Below, one piece after another: positions 1-6,703 of a stretch of 10,098 bases of DNA. The stretch lies in contig CAMOLD010000040.1 in the NCBI GenBank assembly GCA_946618395.1, positions 1-10,098 on the forward strand. Direction: 5' to 3'. The position numbers and the translations under genes are program-made. Within the stretch, counting starts at the first letter, position 1, and each line of letters opens with the position of its first letter. Source of the DNA: an uncultured Clostridia bacterium (GTDB taxonomy: Bacteria; Bacillota; Clostridia; Oscillospirales; CAG-272). The notes below the pieces were generated by a model. The model did no database searches. It was not told where the DNA came from and saw nothing but the letters and a program-made list of their open reading frames with translations.

Positions 1-311
1 TGCCAACGGCAAGCGCCGTGGTTGCCGACATTATCAGCATCCGGGACGGCGGCATTTGTCTGCCAAAATGGGAAACAGCGGGGGAGGACGATTATGCCGC
101 GCCGCAAACACGTGTTTGCCGCCGCATTTTCTGCCTTGCCGGTTGCGCCAAATGCGCCGAGAAGACCAAGTCGCATTTCGGCTATGAAACCTACCTGAAA
201 CTGGACGGTAAGTTTGCCTTTATCAGCCACCCGATGACGGACGCGGAGGCTGACGAAGCCTTGCAGGGTTGCGGCAAAGAACTGCTTTGGACGCTCCCTG
301 TGCTGGATTAA
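1..311 (+). CDS. Hypothetical protein, 3' end of a gene entering from the left edge
   Basis: The reading frame is open from the window edge (first full codon at position 3) to a TAA at 309-311. A GTG at 18 could give a 97-residue protein, but no ribosome binding site precedes it, so this is most likely the C-terminal part of a longer protein. I do not recognise the family. Counting from that GTG, the notable feature is a cysteine cluster: C34, C39, C43 and C46 (CX4CX3CX2C), with C14 and C85 outside it. This could bind a metal or Fe-S cluster, but that is inference. The tail is mixed alpha/beta with no membrane segment. The stop lies 12 bases before the next start, so it is probably co-transcribed with the nucleotidyltransferase-fold gene. 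Confidence 0.55.
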   Translation, partial: PTASAVVADIISIRDGGICLPKWETAGEDDYAAPQTRVCRRIFCLAGCAKCAEKTKSHFGYETYLKLDGKFAFISHPMTDAEADEALQGCGKELLWTLPVLD

Positions 312-323
312 AAGGAGTTTTTC

Positions 324-1484
324 ATGGAAAAAACCACTCAATGTATGATGCAAATGCTGCGAAGCGAACTGACCGGGGAACCCTTTAACCGGGAACTTGC
401 CGCGGCATTGACCGAGGAGGACTGGGGGCAGATGCTCTCGGTTGCCAAGCGGCATGACGTTGCGCATCTTTTGGGCGACCTGATCTCCAGGGAAGAGCTA
501 CCGGTGCCGGGCGGCGCAAAAAATGCCTTTGACGAAATTTTCTGCGAAGCGGTTTTGCGCGCGCAGTTGTTTGAAGGGGAGCTCAAACGGTTGAGTTCCG
601 TTTTCCAAAAAGCCGGCATTCCGTTTGTTCCGCTCAAAGGCGCGGTAATCCGCCGGCTGTATACCGAACCGTGGATGCGCACCAGTTGCGATATTGACAT
701 TTTGATCCACCCGGAGCACACCAAACAGGCAAAAGCCCTTTTGATGCAGGAATTGAATTACCGCTTTGAAAAGCACGCGTATCACGAACTTTCCCTGTAT
801 TCGCCCTCCGGGGTGCACCTGGAATTGCATTTTACCATTGAGGAGCACACGCCCATGCTGGACGTGGTCCTGAAACGAAGCTGGGATTATGCCGAGCCGG
901 TCAAAGAAGGTTCGTTCTGTTACCGTTTTCAAAATGCCTTTCTTGTTTTTTATTCGGTTGCTCATGCCGCCTATCATTTTAACGGCGGTGGATGCGGGAT
1001 TCGTCCGTTTATCGACCAGTTTCTGTTGGAGCAAAAGGTAAATTACGATCGTGCTGTTTACGAAGCACTTGTCCGGGAAGCAAAGCTGACCACCTTTGAG
1101 GCGCAATTCCTTCGCCTTGCCCGCGTCTGGTTTGCAGACGGGGAGCACGATGACCTGACGCGCCGGATGGAGGCGTATATTCTGTCCGCCAATATCTATG
1201 GCAGTCTGGAAAACCGCGAGGCAGTCCGCCTGATCCGGCGGGGGAGATGGGGAAATTTGTGGTTCCGCATTTGGCTTCCGTATCGGGAGTTGATTACCAA
1301 ATACCCCAGCCTGAAAGGAAAGCGGATTTTGCAACCGCTTTATGAGATCCGCCGCTGGTTTTCTCTTTTCAACCGCAAAAGAATGAAAAAAATCCGCAAG
1401 GAGATCAAAACCAGCCTTGCCGTTGAGCAGGAAAAGAAAGAGCAAATCCGCGGGCTTTTGAACGACCTGGATTTGCCAATATAA
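324..1484 (+). CDS. Nucleotidyltransferase family protein (NTP_transf_5 / PF14907 type)
   Basis: This 386-residue soluble protein has the hallmarks of the NTP_transf_5 group of the nucleotidyltransferase superfamily. It has an LKGA motif at residues 104-107, a conserved Tyr-Thr-Glu-Pro and Arg119, the paired metal-binding carboxylates D123-I-D125, and a third carboxylate at E167 in the V-H-L-E-L-H strand. A helical histidine-rich region (about 211-222, AHAAYH) follows, which is typical of the family. The C-terminal third is basic and helical (about 345-386), with runs of Lys and Arg. Members are thought to transfer nucleotides, but the substrate of this subgroup is not established. They often sit in surface polysaccharide or modified-peptide gene clusters, and that context is not visible here. 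An AAGGAG lies 7 bases before the ATG. It is probably in one transcript with the preceding gene and ends in the bidirectional terminator. Confidence 0.85.
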   Translation: MEKTTQCMMQMLRSELTGEPFNRELAAALTEEDWGQMLSVAKRHDVAHLLGDLISREELPVPGGAKNAFDEIFCEAVLRAQLFEGELKRLSSVFQKAGIPFVPLKGAVIRRLYTEPWMRTSCDIDILIHPEHTKQAKALLMQELNYRFEKHAYHELSLYSPSGVHLELHFTIEEHTPMLDVVLKRSWDYAEPVKEGSFCYRFQNAFLVFYSVAHAAYHFNGGGCGIRPFIDQFLLEQKVNYDRAVYEALVREAKLTTFEAQFLRLARVWFADGEHDDLTRRMEAYILSANIYGSLENREAVRLIRRGRWGNLWFRIWLPYRELITKYPSLKGKRILQPLYEIRRWFSLFNRKRMKKIRKEIKTSLAVEQEKKEQIRGLLNDLDLPI

Positions 1485-1512
1485 AAAAAGCCGCCCGCGG
1501 GCGGCTTTTTTT
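1483..1512. terminator. Bidirectional intrinsic terminator
   Basis: Seven A, a 16-base perfect GC-rich palindrome (1490-1505) and seven T form a fully symmetric 30-base element. It overlaps the stop codon of the plus-strand nucleotidyltransferase-fold gene and lies 15 bases past the stop of the minus-strand rubrerythrin, so it ends both converging transcripts. Confidence 0.95.
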
Positions 1513-1527
1513 ATGTATTTTGGTTGC

Positions 1528-2067
1528 TTAATAATTCTCGCAGTTGATTTCAAAGTAGGATTGCGGATGCGCGCAGGTCGGGCAGATGTCGGGCGCTTTT
1601 TCGCCAACAACGATGTGTCCGCAGTTGCGGCATTCCCAAACCTTTACGCTGCTTTTTGCAAACACCTGCGCAGTCTCAATGTTTTTGAGCAGGGCGCGGT
1701 AGCGTTCCTCGTGGTGCTTTTCAATCGCACCCACCAGGCGGAATTTCTCGGCAAGATCAAAAAATCCCTCGGCTTCCGCCGTTTGTGCAAAGGATTCATA
1801 CATATCGGTCCATTCAAAGTTTTCTCCGTCTGCGGCGGCGGCAAGGTTTTGGGCGGTATCGCCGATTCCGTTGAGTTCTTTGAACCAGAGCTTTGCGTGC
1901 TCTTTTTCATTGTCTGCGGTCTTCAAAAAGAGCGCGGCAATTTGTTCAAAGCCCTCTTTTTTTGCTTTGGATGCAAAATAGGTATATTTGTTGCGCGCCT
2001 GGGATTCTCCCGCAAAAGCGGCTTCCAGGTTCTTTTCGGTTTGTGTTCCGGCATATTTGTTGCTCAT
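1528..2067 (-). CDS. rbr: Rubrerythrin (rbr1)
   Basis: Rubrerythrin is a cytosolic di-iron peroxidase that reduces hydrogen peroxide in anaerobes. Counting from the chosen start (179 residues), the ferritin-like domain shows the expected ligands: E21 (in GESQARN), E54xxH57, E82 and E85, and E116xxH119. The C-terminal rubredoxin domain has C146xxC149 and C162xxC165, so all key residues are present and the length is usual. An in-frame ATG also exists at 2073, but the AGGAGG (2075-2080 on the other strand) lies only one base from it. It lies seven bases from the ATG at 2067, so the shorter form is preferred. The gene is transcribed alone from an extended -10 promoter and is divergent from the SDR operon. 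A second, longer rubrerythrin lies about 7 kb to the right on the same strand. Confidence 0.97.
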   Translation of the reverse strand: MSNKYAGTQTEKNLEAAFAGESQARNKYTYFASKAKKEGFEQIAALFLKTADNEKEHAKLWFKELNGIGDTAQNLAAAADGENFEWTDMYESFAQTAEAEGFFDLAEKFRLVGAIEKHHEERYRALLKNIETAQVFAKSSVKVWECRNCGHIVVGEKAPDICPTCAHPQSYFEINCENY

Positions 2068-2086
2068 CTTCATTCCTCCTTTTTGT

Positions 2087-2103
2087 CAAGGCGTTTTGCC
2101 TTG
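2087..2103 (-). repeat. Inverted repeat at the 5' end of the rbr1 leader
   Basis: CAAGGC (2087-2092) and GCCTTG (2098-2103) form a 6-bp stem with a 5-base loop. The repeat starts at the expected transcription start of rbr1 (about 2104), between the -10 box and the ribosome binding site. It may be an operator or a 5' stabilising hairpin in the mRNA. There is no T tract, so it is not a terminator. Confidence 0.5.
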
Positions 2104-2110
2104 CAAATCT

Positions 2111-2139
2111 ATTTTAGCATTTTTGGGAAAGAAATGCAA
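2111..2139 (-). promoter_or_regulatory. Promoter of rbr1 (extended -10)
   Basis: On the minus strand the -35 is TTGCAT (2134-2139), followed by a 17-base spacer and the -10 TAAAAT (2111-2116) with an upstream TGC giving an extended -10. The -35 is the left end of the intergenic palindrome, and the A/T tracts upstream of it could act as an UP element. The predicted transcription start is about 37 bases before the rbr1 ATG. Confidence 0.75.
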
Positions 2140-2184
2140 GAAAAAACTGAAAAAACGAATTATTTTTCATCTTTTTCTTGCATT
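2133..2184. repeat. Imperfect 52-base palindrome between divergent promoters
   Basis: The arms at 2133-2145 and 2172-2184 are perfectly complementary over 13 bp. After a 2-base mismatch a second 7-bp match follows (2148-2154 with 2163-2169), leaving an 8-base centre. The element lies upstream of both predicted start sites, so it acts as DNA rather than RNA. Each end contributes the TTGCAT -35 hexamer of one of the two divergent promoters. It may be a symmetric operator or two mirror-image UP elements. Confidence 0.7.
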
Positions 2185-2206
2185 ATAATATGGGATATGT
2201 TAAAAT
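2178..2206 (+). promoter_or_regulatory. Promoter of the six-gene SDR-LUD-ABC operon
   Basis: TTGCAT (2178-2183), a 17-base spacer and TAAAAT (2201-2206) with an upstream TGT give the same architecture as the divergent rbr1 promoter. A TATAAT at 2184-2189 sits in the spacer but has no -35 at a suitable distance. The expected start is near 2213, leaving a leader of about 37 bases. Confidence 0.7.
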
Positions 2207-2249
2207 AAATTATCTTTAAGCGAAAAATCGGAAAGGAGCTTTCGGCAAC

Positions 2250-3074
2250 ATGAAAACCATTGTCATTACCGGCGCAAGCGACGGCATCGGCGCGGCGTCC
2301 GCGCGGCAACTCAAAGCGCTGGGGCACCGCGTGATCATTGTCGGGCGTTCGCCTCAAAAAACGGAGCGGCTCGCAAAGGAGCTGGACGCACCCTTCCACA
2401 TTGCCGATTACACCCGTCTTTCGGAAGTTGTCCGCCTGGCGGAAGAATTGCGGCAATACCCCAAAATCGACGTTCTTGCCAACAATGCCGGCGGCGCGCA
2501 GAATAAGCGGAGCCTGACCGAGGACGGCTTTGAGCGCACCTTTCAAATCAACCTGCTGGGTGGATTTCTGCTGACCAATCTGCTTTTGGAAAAGCTTTGC
2601 GAAAGCCGCGCAACGGTCATTCAAACTTCCAGCATTGCCGCCAATCTTTTCGGTTCCGGCTTTGACGTTGACGATTTGCAAAGCGAACGGAATTACAAAG
2701 CGTTTGACGCATACGGCGCCGCAAAATTAGAGGACATTCTTTTTACCCGGGAACTGCAACGGCGGTATGGGGAAAAGGGAATTTGCGCCGTTGCCTTTGA
2801 GCCGGGCGTTGTGCGCACCAATTTTGCCTCGGAGTCCACGCCGCTGGTCAAGTTTATGTATCATTCTCCCCTCAAATATTTGTTCACCATCTCTCCAAAC
2901 AAAAGCGCCAAGCGGCTGACTTCTCTTGCCGCCGGAACACCCGGAATAGATTTTCTGCCCGGTGAGGTATATAGCAGCAAAAAACGGATGAAACTAAAAT
3001 TCAGAGATCCCGACGGCAAAATTGCAAAAGCCCTTTGGGATTCCTGCCTGAAAATGGTGGAAAAATATCTCTGA
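2250..3074 (+). CDS. Short-chain dehydrogenase/reductase (SDR), retinol-dehydrogenase-like
   Basis: This 274-residue Rossmann-fold oxidoreductase carries the full classical SDR set: the TGASDGIG cofactor loop at 7-14, NNAG at 78-81, N101, the catalytic serine in TSSIA (S127/S128), Y155xxxK159 and a PGVVRT motif at 185-190. R33 at the end of the second beta strand favours NADP(H) over NAD(H). The segment around the active-site Tyr (AYGAAKLEDILFTREL) resembles the retinol dehydrogenase/WWOX-like branch of SDRs. The substrate cannot be named, and a lipid or other hydrophobic carbonyl is only a guess. It is the first gene of the operon. AAGGAG lies 11 bases before the ATG, a rather long spacing, inside a possible weak 5-bp hairpin (GAAAG/CTTTC, 2231-2243). 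Confidence 0.93.
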   Translation: MKTIVITGASDGIGAASARQLKALGHRVIIVGRSPQKTERLAKELDAPFHIADYTRLSEVVRLAEELRQYPKIDVLANNAGGAQNKRSLTEDGFERTFQINLLGGFLLTNLLLEKLCESRATVIQTSSIAANLFGSGFDVDDLQSERNYKAFDAYGAAKLEDILFTRELQRRYGEKGICAVAFEPGVVRTNFASESTPLVKFMYHSPLKYLFTISPNKSAKRLTSLAAGTPGIDFLPGEVYSSKKRMKLKFRDPDGKIAKALWDSCLKMVEKYL

Positions 3075-3088
3075 AAGGAAGAAAAACC

Positions 3089-3244
3089 ATGTTTGAATAC
3101 AAAGTGGAGACCTATAAAATCAAAGCCGCCGCGGAGGGAATGAATCAACTTGCCGCCCTGGGGTGGCGCGTGGTTGCCGTATCCCCCAATCTTGCCTCCG
3201 GGTTTGGAATTGTTGTTACCTACGAGCGGCAGATTGCCGATTGA
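3089..3244 (+). CDS. DUF4177-like small protein
   Basis: The product has 51 residues. The sequence begins FEYKVE, has a central helix with MNQLAALGWRVVAV (residues 18-31), and ends in a beta strand leading to TYERQ. This N-strand, helix, GW-strand and final-strand pattern matches the DUF4177 family of about 50-60 residue cytosolic proteins of unknown function. An in-frame ATG at 3035 lies inside the SDR gene without a ribosome binding site. The ATG at 3089 has AAAGGA 9 bases upstream and matches the usual family start. It lies 14 bases after the SDR stop, so the two are co-transcribed. Confidence 0.85.
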   Translation: MFEYKVETYKIKAAAEGMNQLAALGWRVVAVSPNLASGFGIVVTYERQIAD

Positions 3245-3271
3245 ATTTTTGAAGAGAACAGGAGAAAAACG

Positions 3272-3901
3272 ATGGATCGGAATATTGCCATGCGGAACGA
3301 ATTGCTTGCAGGAAAAGTGATTCGCGGTCTGGAATCCCGCAACATGAGCGGCTACTATGCCGCAAACAAAGAGGAAGCCCTGAAAAAAGCGCTGGAGCTG
3401 ATTGGCGAAGGGGCAACGGTTGCCATGGGCGGCTGTATGACCGCAAACGAGATCGGGCTTACCGACGCGGTCAAGAACGGGAACTACCATTTTATTGACC
3501 GTGCCGCCATTGCCGACCCGCGCGAGGCGCTTTTGGCGGCATATGATGCCGACGTTTTTCTTTCCAGCGTGAACGCTATGACCGAGGACGGTATTCTTTT
3601 GAACATTGACGGAAACGCAAACCGCGTTTCCGCCATTGCCCAGGGGCCCAAAAAGGTGATCTTTTTGGTGGGCATGAACAAGGTTTGCAACGATGTGGAC
3701 GGTGCCATGAAGCGTGCGCGGAATGTTGCCGCGCCAATCAATGCCCAGCGGTTCGGGCTTTCCACGCCCTGCTCCAAAACCGGAGCCTGCGCAAATTGTA
3801 AATCGGCGGACACCATTTGCTGCCAGTTTCTCATCACGCGCTTTTCCCGCCATCCGGGGCGCATTCACGTCATTTTGATCAACGATACGCTAGGCTTTTA
3901 A
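3272..3901 (+). CDS. LUD-domain protein (lactate utilisation protein-like, DUF162/PF02589)
   Basis: The 209-residue protein matches the LUD fold across its length. It has the helical N-terminus, a GGCMTANEIG motif (53-62) in place of the usual GGS/GGT loop, GILLNIDGNANR (107-118), GPKKVIFLVGMNKV (125-138) and a C-terminal RIHVILIN strand. LUD proteins include LutC and the C-terminal part of LutB of the lactate oxidation system. The stand-alone form here has no LutA or LutB neighbour, so a lactate role is not shown. Near the C-terminus is a cysteine set, C167, C173, C176, C183 and C184, which recurs in clostridial stand-alone LUD proteins and could bind a metal or Fe-S cluster (inference). AGGAG lies 7 bases before the ATG. 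The gene is third in the operon, 27 bases after the DUF4177 gene. Confidence 0.92.
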   Translation: MDRNIAMRNELLAGKVIRGLESRNMSGYYAANKEEALKKALELIGEGATVAMGGCMTANEIGLTDAVKNGNYHFIDRAAIADPREALLAAYDADVFLSSVNAMTEDGILLNIDGNANRVSAIAQGPKKVIFLVGMNKVCNDVDGAMKRARNVAAPINAQRFGLSTPCSKTGACANCKSADTICCQFLITRFSRHPGRIHVILINDTLGF

Positions 3902-3938
3902 TTACATCCATTGATTCTTTCGGAAAGGAGGAAACCCG

Positions 3939-6173
3939 ATGTTTGAAATAGATTCCCTTTTGCAAAGGGAGAAAAAGTTTTTGCAAAAAAACGGAATCGA
4001 TACGGATCAACTGCTACTTTGCGCGCGCGCTGACCGTGACCGCGACCAGAACCCGGCGTCGGTTTTGCTCCTTGCCGGCGCGCAAACGCTGTATTTGGTC
4101 AACCCGCAAAAGGAAGTGATAGAAAGCTATCCGTTCCCGGGGCTTTCCTCGGTGCGCATCGAGGAGCAGCTTTCCACCGGCAGGCTGATTGCCGAGGGGG
4201 CGCAGGGCGTTTTCCTTCTGACCGCTTTTACCAACTTTTGCAAGGATTCCATGCTTTTGTTCGTCAAATACATAGAGGTTTTGATGAAAGGGGAGCAGCT
4301 CCAAATTGACGAGCGCGATCTTCCAGGCGCGCGGCAGTGTCCCGTTTGCGGCAAGCGCTATCCCGATAAGGATCGGCGCGTTTGCCCGCATTGCATGAAA
4401 AAGGGAACGTCGTTCAAGCGGTTTTCCGTTTTTCTTGTCCGCTATCGCATGGACCTGGTGCTAACGGTGCTCTCGCTTGTGGGATTGACGGCAATGAGCA
4501 TTCTGGCGCCCTACATTTCCAGCGGCTTTTTCTTTGACCAGGTCATTGAGAAAACCGGAAAGTTTTACGGCGAGATCCTGTTGGTTTTGGGGATGCTGAT
4601 TGCAACCAAGCTGTTGCAAATGGGCGCAACCATGCTCAATAACTGGATCACCTCCAAGGTTGCCGCCAATATGGTGTTTGATTTGAAAAAGACCATCTTT
4701 TCCGCCATTGAGCGGTTGTCGCTCGGGTTCTTTACTGCGCGGCAGACCGGTGGTCTGATGACTCAGGTCAACGAGGATTCCGACCGCATTTACCGGTTCT
4801 TCTGCGATACCGTGCCGCGCTTTATCATCAACGCGGCGCAGGTCGTTGTGCTCACAGTGCTGATGATTCTTTTGCAACCCTTCCTTGCGCTGCTTGCATT
4901 GGGGTTGGTTGTTCCAACGTTCTTTTTGGTGCGCCATTTGCTGTTCCGGAATATCAAAACGCTTCATACGCGCACCTATTCCAAATCCAAGTCTCTCAAC
5001 GGCTTCCTTGCCGACGTTCTTTCGGGCGCGCGGGTGGTCAAGGCGTTTTCGGGCGAAAAGAGCGAAATGCAACGGTTTTCAGTGCGCAACGAGGCATTGG
5101 CAAAAAGCGACCGCAGGATCGGCGTTTTTAACAGCTGCGTCTGGACGCTCATCGGGCTGATCCCCCTTGCCGGAACCATGCTGGTTTGGGGCTTTGGCGG
5201 TTGGATGGTCATGTCGAACGCCAACGGAATGACCTACGGCAAACTGCTGACCTTTATTGCCTATATGGGCATGATCTACACGCCGTTGAATTTCTTTTCG
5301 GATATGATGAGCCAAACGGCGGATTGCAGCAACGCGCTGCAACGGCTGTTTGAAATTATGGACGCGCAACCCGAAGTCCGCGAGGCGGAACACCCGGTGG
5401 AGCTGGACGGAGGAATCGGCAAAATCGAGTTTGATGACGTTTGCTTCTCCTATCAGAAAGGAAGACGCATCATCGACCACGTCAGCTTTTCGTTGGAGGA
5501 GGGGAAAATCCTTGGCATCGTCGGGCATACGGGCGCAGGGAAAAGCACCATTGCCAACCTGCTCATGCGGCTTTACGATACCGACAGCGGAGAGATCCGC
5601 ATTGACGGCAAGCCGGTGCGCGAGCTTTCCTTCCGCTCGCTGTATCAAAACATTGCCATCGTTTCCCAGGAGACCTACCTGTTTATGGGAACCATTCTGG
5701 ATAATATCCGCTATGCAAAGCCGGATGCCGACTTTGCCGAAGTGGTCCAAGCTGCCAAATGCGCCGGCGCGCACGAGTTTATCATGCGGTTGCCGGATGG
5801 GTATCATACCCGCATCGGTTCGGGTTTCCAGGAGCTTTCGGGCGGCGAGCGCCAGCGCGTATCCATTGCCCGCGCGGTGCTCAAAAACCCGAAGATTTTG
5901 ATTTTGGATGAAGCGACCGCCGCCATGGATACCGCCACCGAGCGCAAAATTCAAGCGGCATTGACCGAATTGATCAAGGGCAAAACAACCATTATGATTG
6001 CGCATCGCCTTTCCACTTTGCGCGACGCCGACCGGCTGATTGTCATTGAGCGCGGCAAAATTGCCGAGGAGGGAACGCACGCCGAACTGCTTGCCAAAGA
6101 AGACGGCGTTTATAAAAAGCTGTTTACCCTCCAAGAAGAAGCGCTGAAAACCGCAGGAATTCTGGAAGAATGA
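3939..6173 (+). CDS. ABC exporter half-transporter with N-terminal PH-like domain and zinc ribbon
   Basis: The product has 744 residues. Residues about 40-120 form a beta-rich domain closed by a helix, which looks PH-like and resembles the N-terminus of the second exporter half. A zinc ribbon follows with C134xxC137 and C149xxC152. A type IV (ABCB-like) transmembrane domain covers about 170-455. The ATPase domain (about 495-735) has Walker A GHTGAGKST (529-537), Q577, signature LSGGERQ (633-639), Walker B ending D657-E658 and the H-loop H689. All catalytic residues are intact; the D-loop reads AAMD rather than SALD. With the second half it probably forms a heterodimer in the cytoplasmic membrane that exports an unknown substrate using ATP. 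AAGGAGG sits 7 bases before the ATG, 37 bases after the LUD gene. Confidence 0.96.
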   Translation: MFEIDSLLQREKKFLQKNGIDTDQLLLCARADRDRDQNPASVLLLAGAQTLYLVNPQKEVIESYPFPGLSSVRIEEQLSTGRLIAEGAQGVFLLTAFTNFCKDSMLLFVKYIEVLMKGEQLQIDERDLPGARQCPVCGKRYPDKDRRVCPHCMKKGTSFKRFSVFLVRYRMDLVLTVLSLVGLTAMSILAPYISSGFFFDQVIEKTGKFYGEILLVLGMLIATKLLQMGATMLNNWITSKVAANMVFDLKKTIFSAIERLSLGFFTARQTGGLMTQVNEDSDRIYRFFCDTVPRFIINAAQVVVLTVLMILLQPFLALLALGLVVPTFFLVRHLLFRNIKTLHTRTYSKSKSLNGFLADVLSGARVVKAFSGEKSEMQRFSVRNEALAKSDRRIGVFNSCVWTLIGLIPLAGTMLVWGFGGWMVMSNANGMTYGKLLTFIAYMGMIYTPLNFFSDMMSQTADCSNALQRLFEIMDAQPEVREAEHPVELDGGIGKIEFDDVCFSYQKGRRIIDHVSFSLEEGKILGIVGHTGAGKSTIANLLMRLYDTDSGEIRIDGKPVRELSFRSLYQNIAIVSQETYLFMGTILDNIRYAKPDADFAEVVQAAKCAGAHEFIMRLPDGYHTRIGSGFQELSGGERQRVSIARAVLKNPKILILDEATAAMDTATERKIQAALTELIKGKTTIMIAHRLSTLRDADRLIVIERGKIAEEGTHAELLAKEDGVYKKLFTLQEEALKTAGILEE

Positions 6174-6187
6174 AAAGGGGGAGCAAA

Positions 6188-6703
6188 ATGGATTCATCAA
6201 TGACTTTACCAATGGAAGACCTGACCAAAACCGTTTGGCTTACGCCCGAGAACGCCTCTTTTTCCCGCAGGAACGGTCTTTTGTGGCTTACATACGGCGG
6301 CAAAGAAACGCGCGTTACCCTGCGGCGGAATTTTCCGTTGGAGGAGCTTTGGAGCCTGCTTTCGGTATTGGACGAAAAAGAAGAGGAAGTTGGCATGATC
6401 CGCGATCTTTCGCAGTTTGGCGAACAGGCGCAGGAACTTTTGCGCGCCGAATTGGAGCGCCGGTATTATGCCCCTGTTATTTTGCAAATTCTCTCGCTCA
6501 AAGAGCGGTTCGGATTTTCCTATTGGAAGGTGGAAACCGCCGAGGGGAAAATGGAATTCACCCTGCGGGATACCTACAAAAGCTTGATTCGGCTGGGCGG
6601 CAACCGGGTATTCATCCTGGATGTGGACGGCAACCGGTTCGTCATTCCCGACGTGACCGCGCTGGATCGTAAAAGCTACCGGAAAATCGAGCTGTATCTA
6701 TGA
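6188..6703 (+). CDS. DUF1854 domain protein, exporter partner
   Basis: The product has 171 residues from the ATG at 6188, and is soluble with no membrane segment. Recognisable family blocks are WLTPENASFSR (17-27), a central EVGMIRDL (67-74), ELERRYYAPVILQILSLKE (88-106), YWKVET (112-117), FTLRD (124-128), and ILDVDGNRFVIPD (143-155). DUF1854 proteins are typically encoded beside ABC transporters of this type. From memory, proteobacterial members are annotated as associated with cyanophycin metabolism, but no cyanophycin gene is present here. An upstream ATG at 6170 overlaps the preceding stop (ATGA), but the purine-rich GGGGGAG at 6177-6183 favours 6188. It is placed exactly between the two exporter halves and is probably an accessory or regulatory cytosolic subunit (inference). 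Confidence 0.9.
   Translation: MDSSMTLPMEDLTKTVWLTPENASFSRRNGLLWLTYGGKETRVTLRRNFPLEELWSLLSVLDEKEEEVGMIRDLSQFGEQAQELLRAELERRYYAPVILQILSLKERFGFSYWKVETAEGKMEFTLRDTYKSLIRLGGNRVFILDVDGNRFVIPDVTALDRKSYRKIELYL

Noticed and set aside
135..155. CX3CX2C in the first protein as a radical SAM signature
   Set aside because: Radical SAM motifs lie near the start of a barrel of more than 200 residues; only about 50 residues remain after this one.
498..1610. Long minus-strand open frame opposite the nucleotidyltransferase-fold gene
   Set aside because: It is a codon-bias shadow: composition is not protein-like, it runs through the terminator, and the plus-strand gene shows clear family motifs.
2183..2189. 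TTATAAT as a PerR-type box upstream of the SDR operon
   Set aside because: Only one half-site is present; the expected second half after one base does not match.
2184..2189. Perfect TATAAT as the -10 of the SDR operon
   Set aside because: No -35-like hexamer lies 16-18 bases upstream, whereas TTGCAT with TAAAAT at 17 bases is a better pair.
1513..2208. Plus-strand open frame opposite rbr1, and a similar one at 8871-9602 opposite rbr2
   Set aside because: The two resemble each other only because the rubrerythrin genes beneath are paralogous. Neither has a ribosome binding site, and both begin beside or within terminators.
2231..2243. GAAAG/CTTTC hairpin hiding the SDR ribosome binding site
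   Set aside because: A 5-bp stem with a 3-base loop is weak and expected often by chance around purine-rich ribosome binding sites.
5079..6212. Minus-strand open frames opposite the exporter genes (also 7564-8895 and 4461-5072)
   Set aside because: These are shadows of conserved ATPase and membrane domains; no ribosome binding site or family resemblance is visible.
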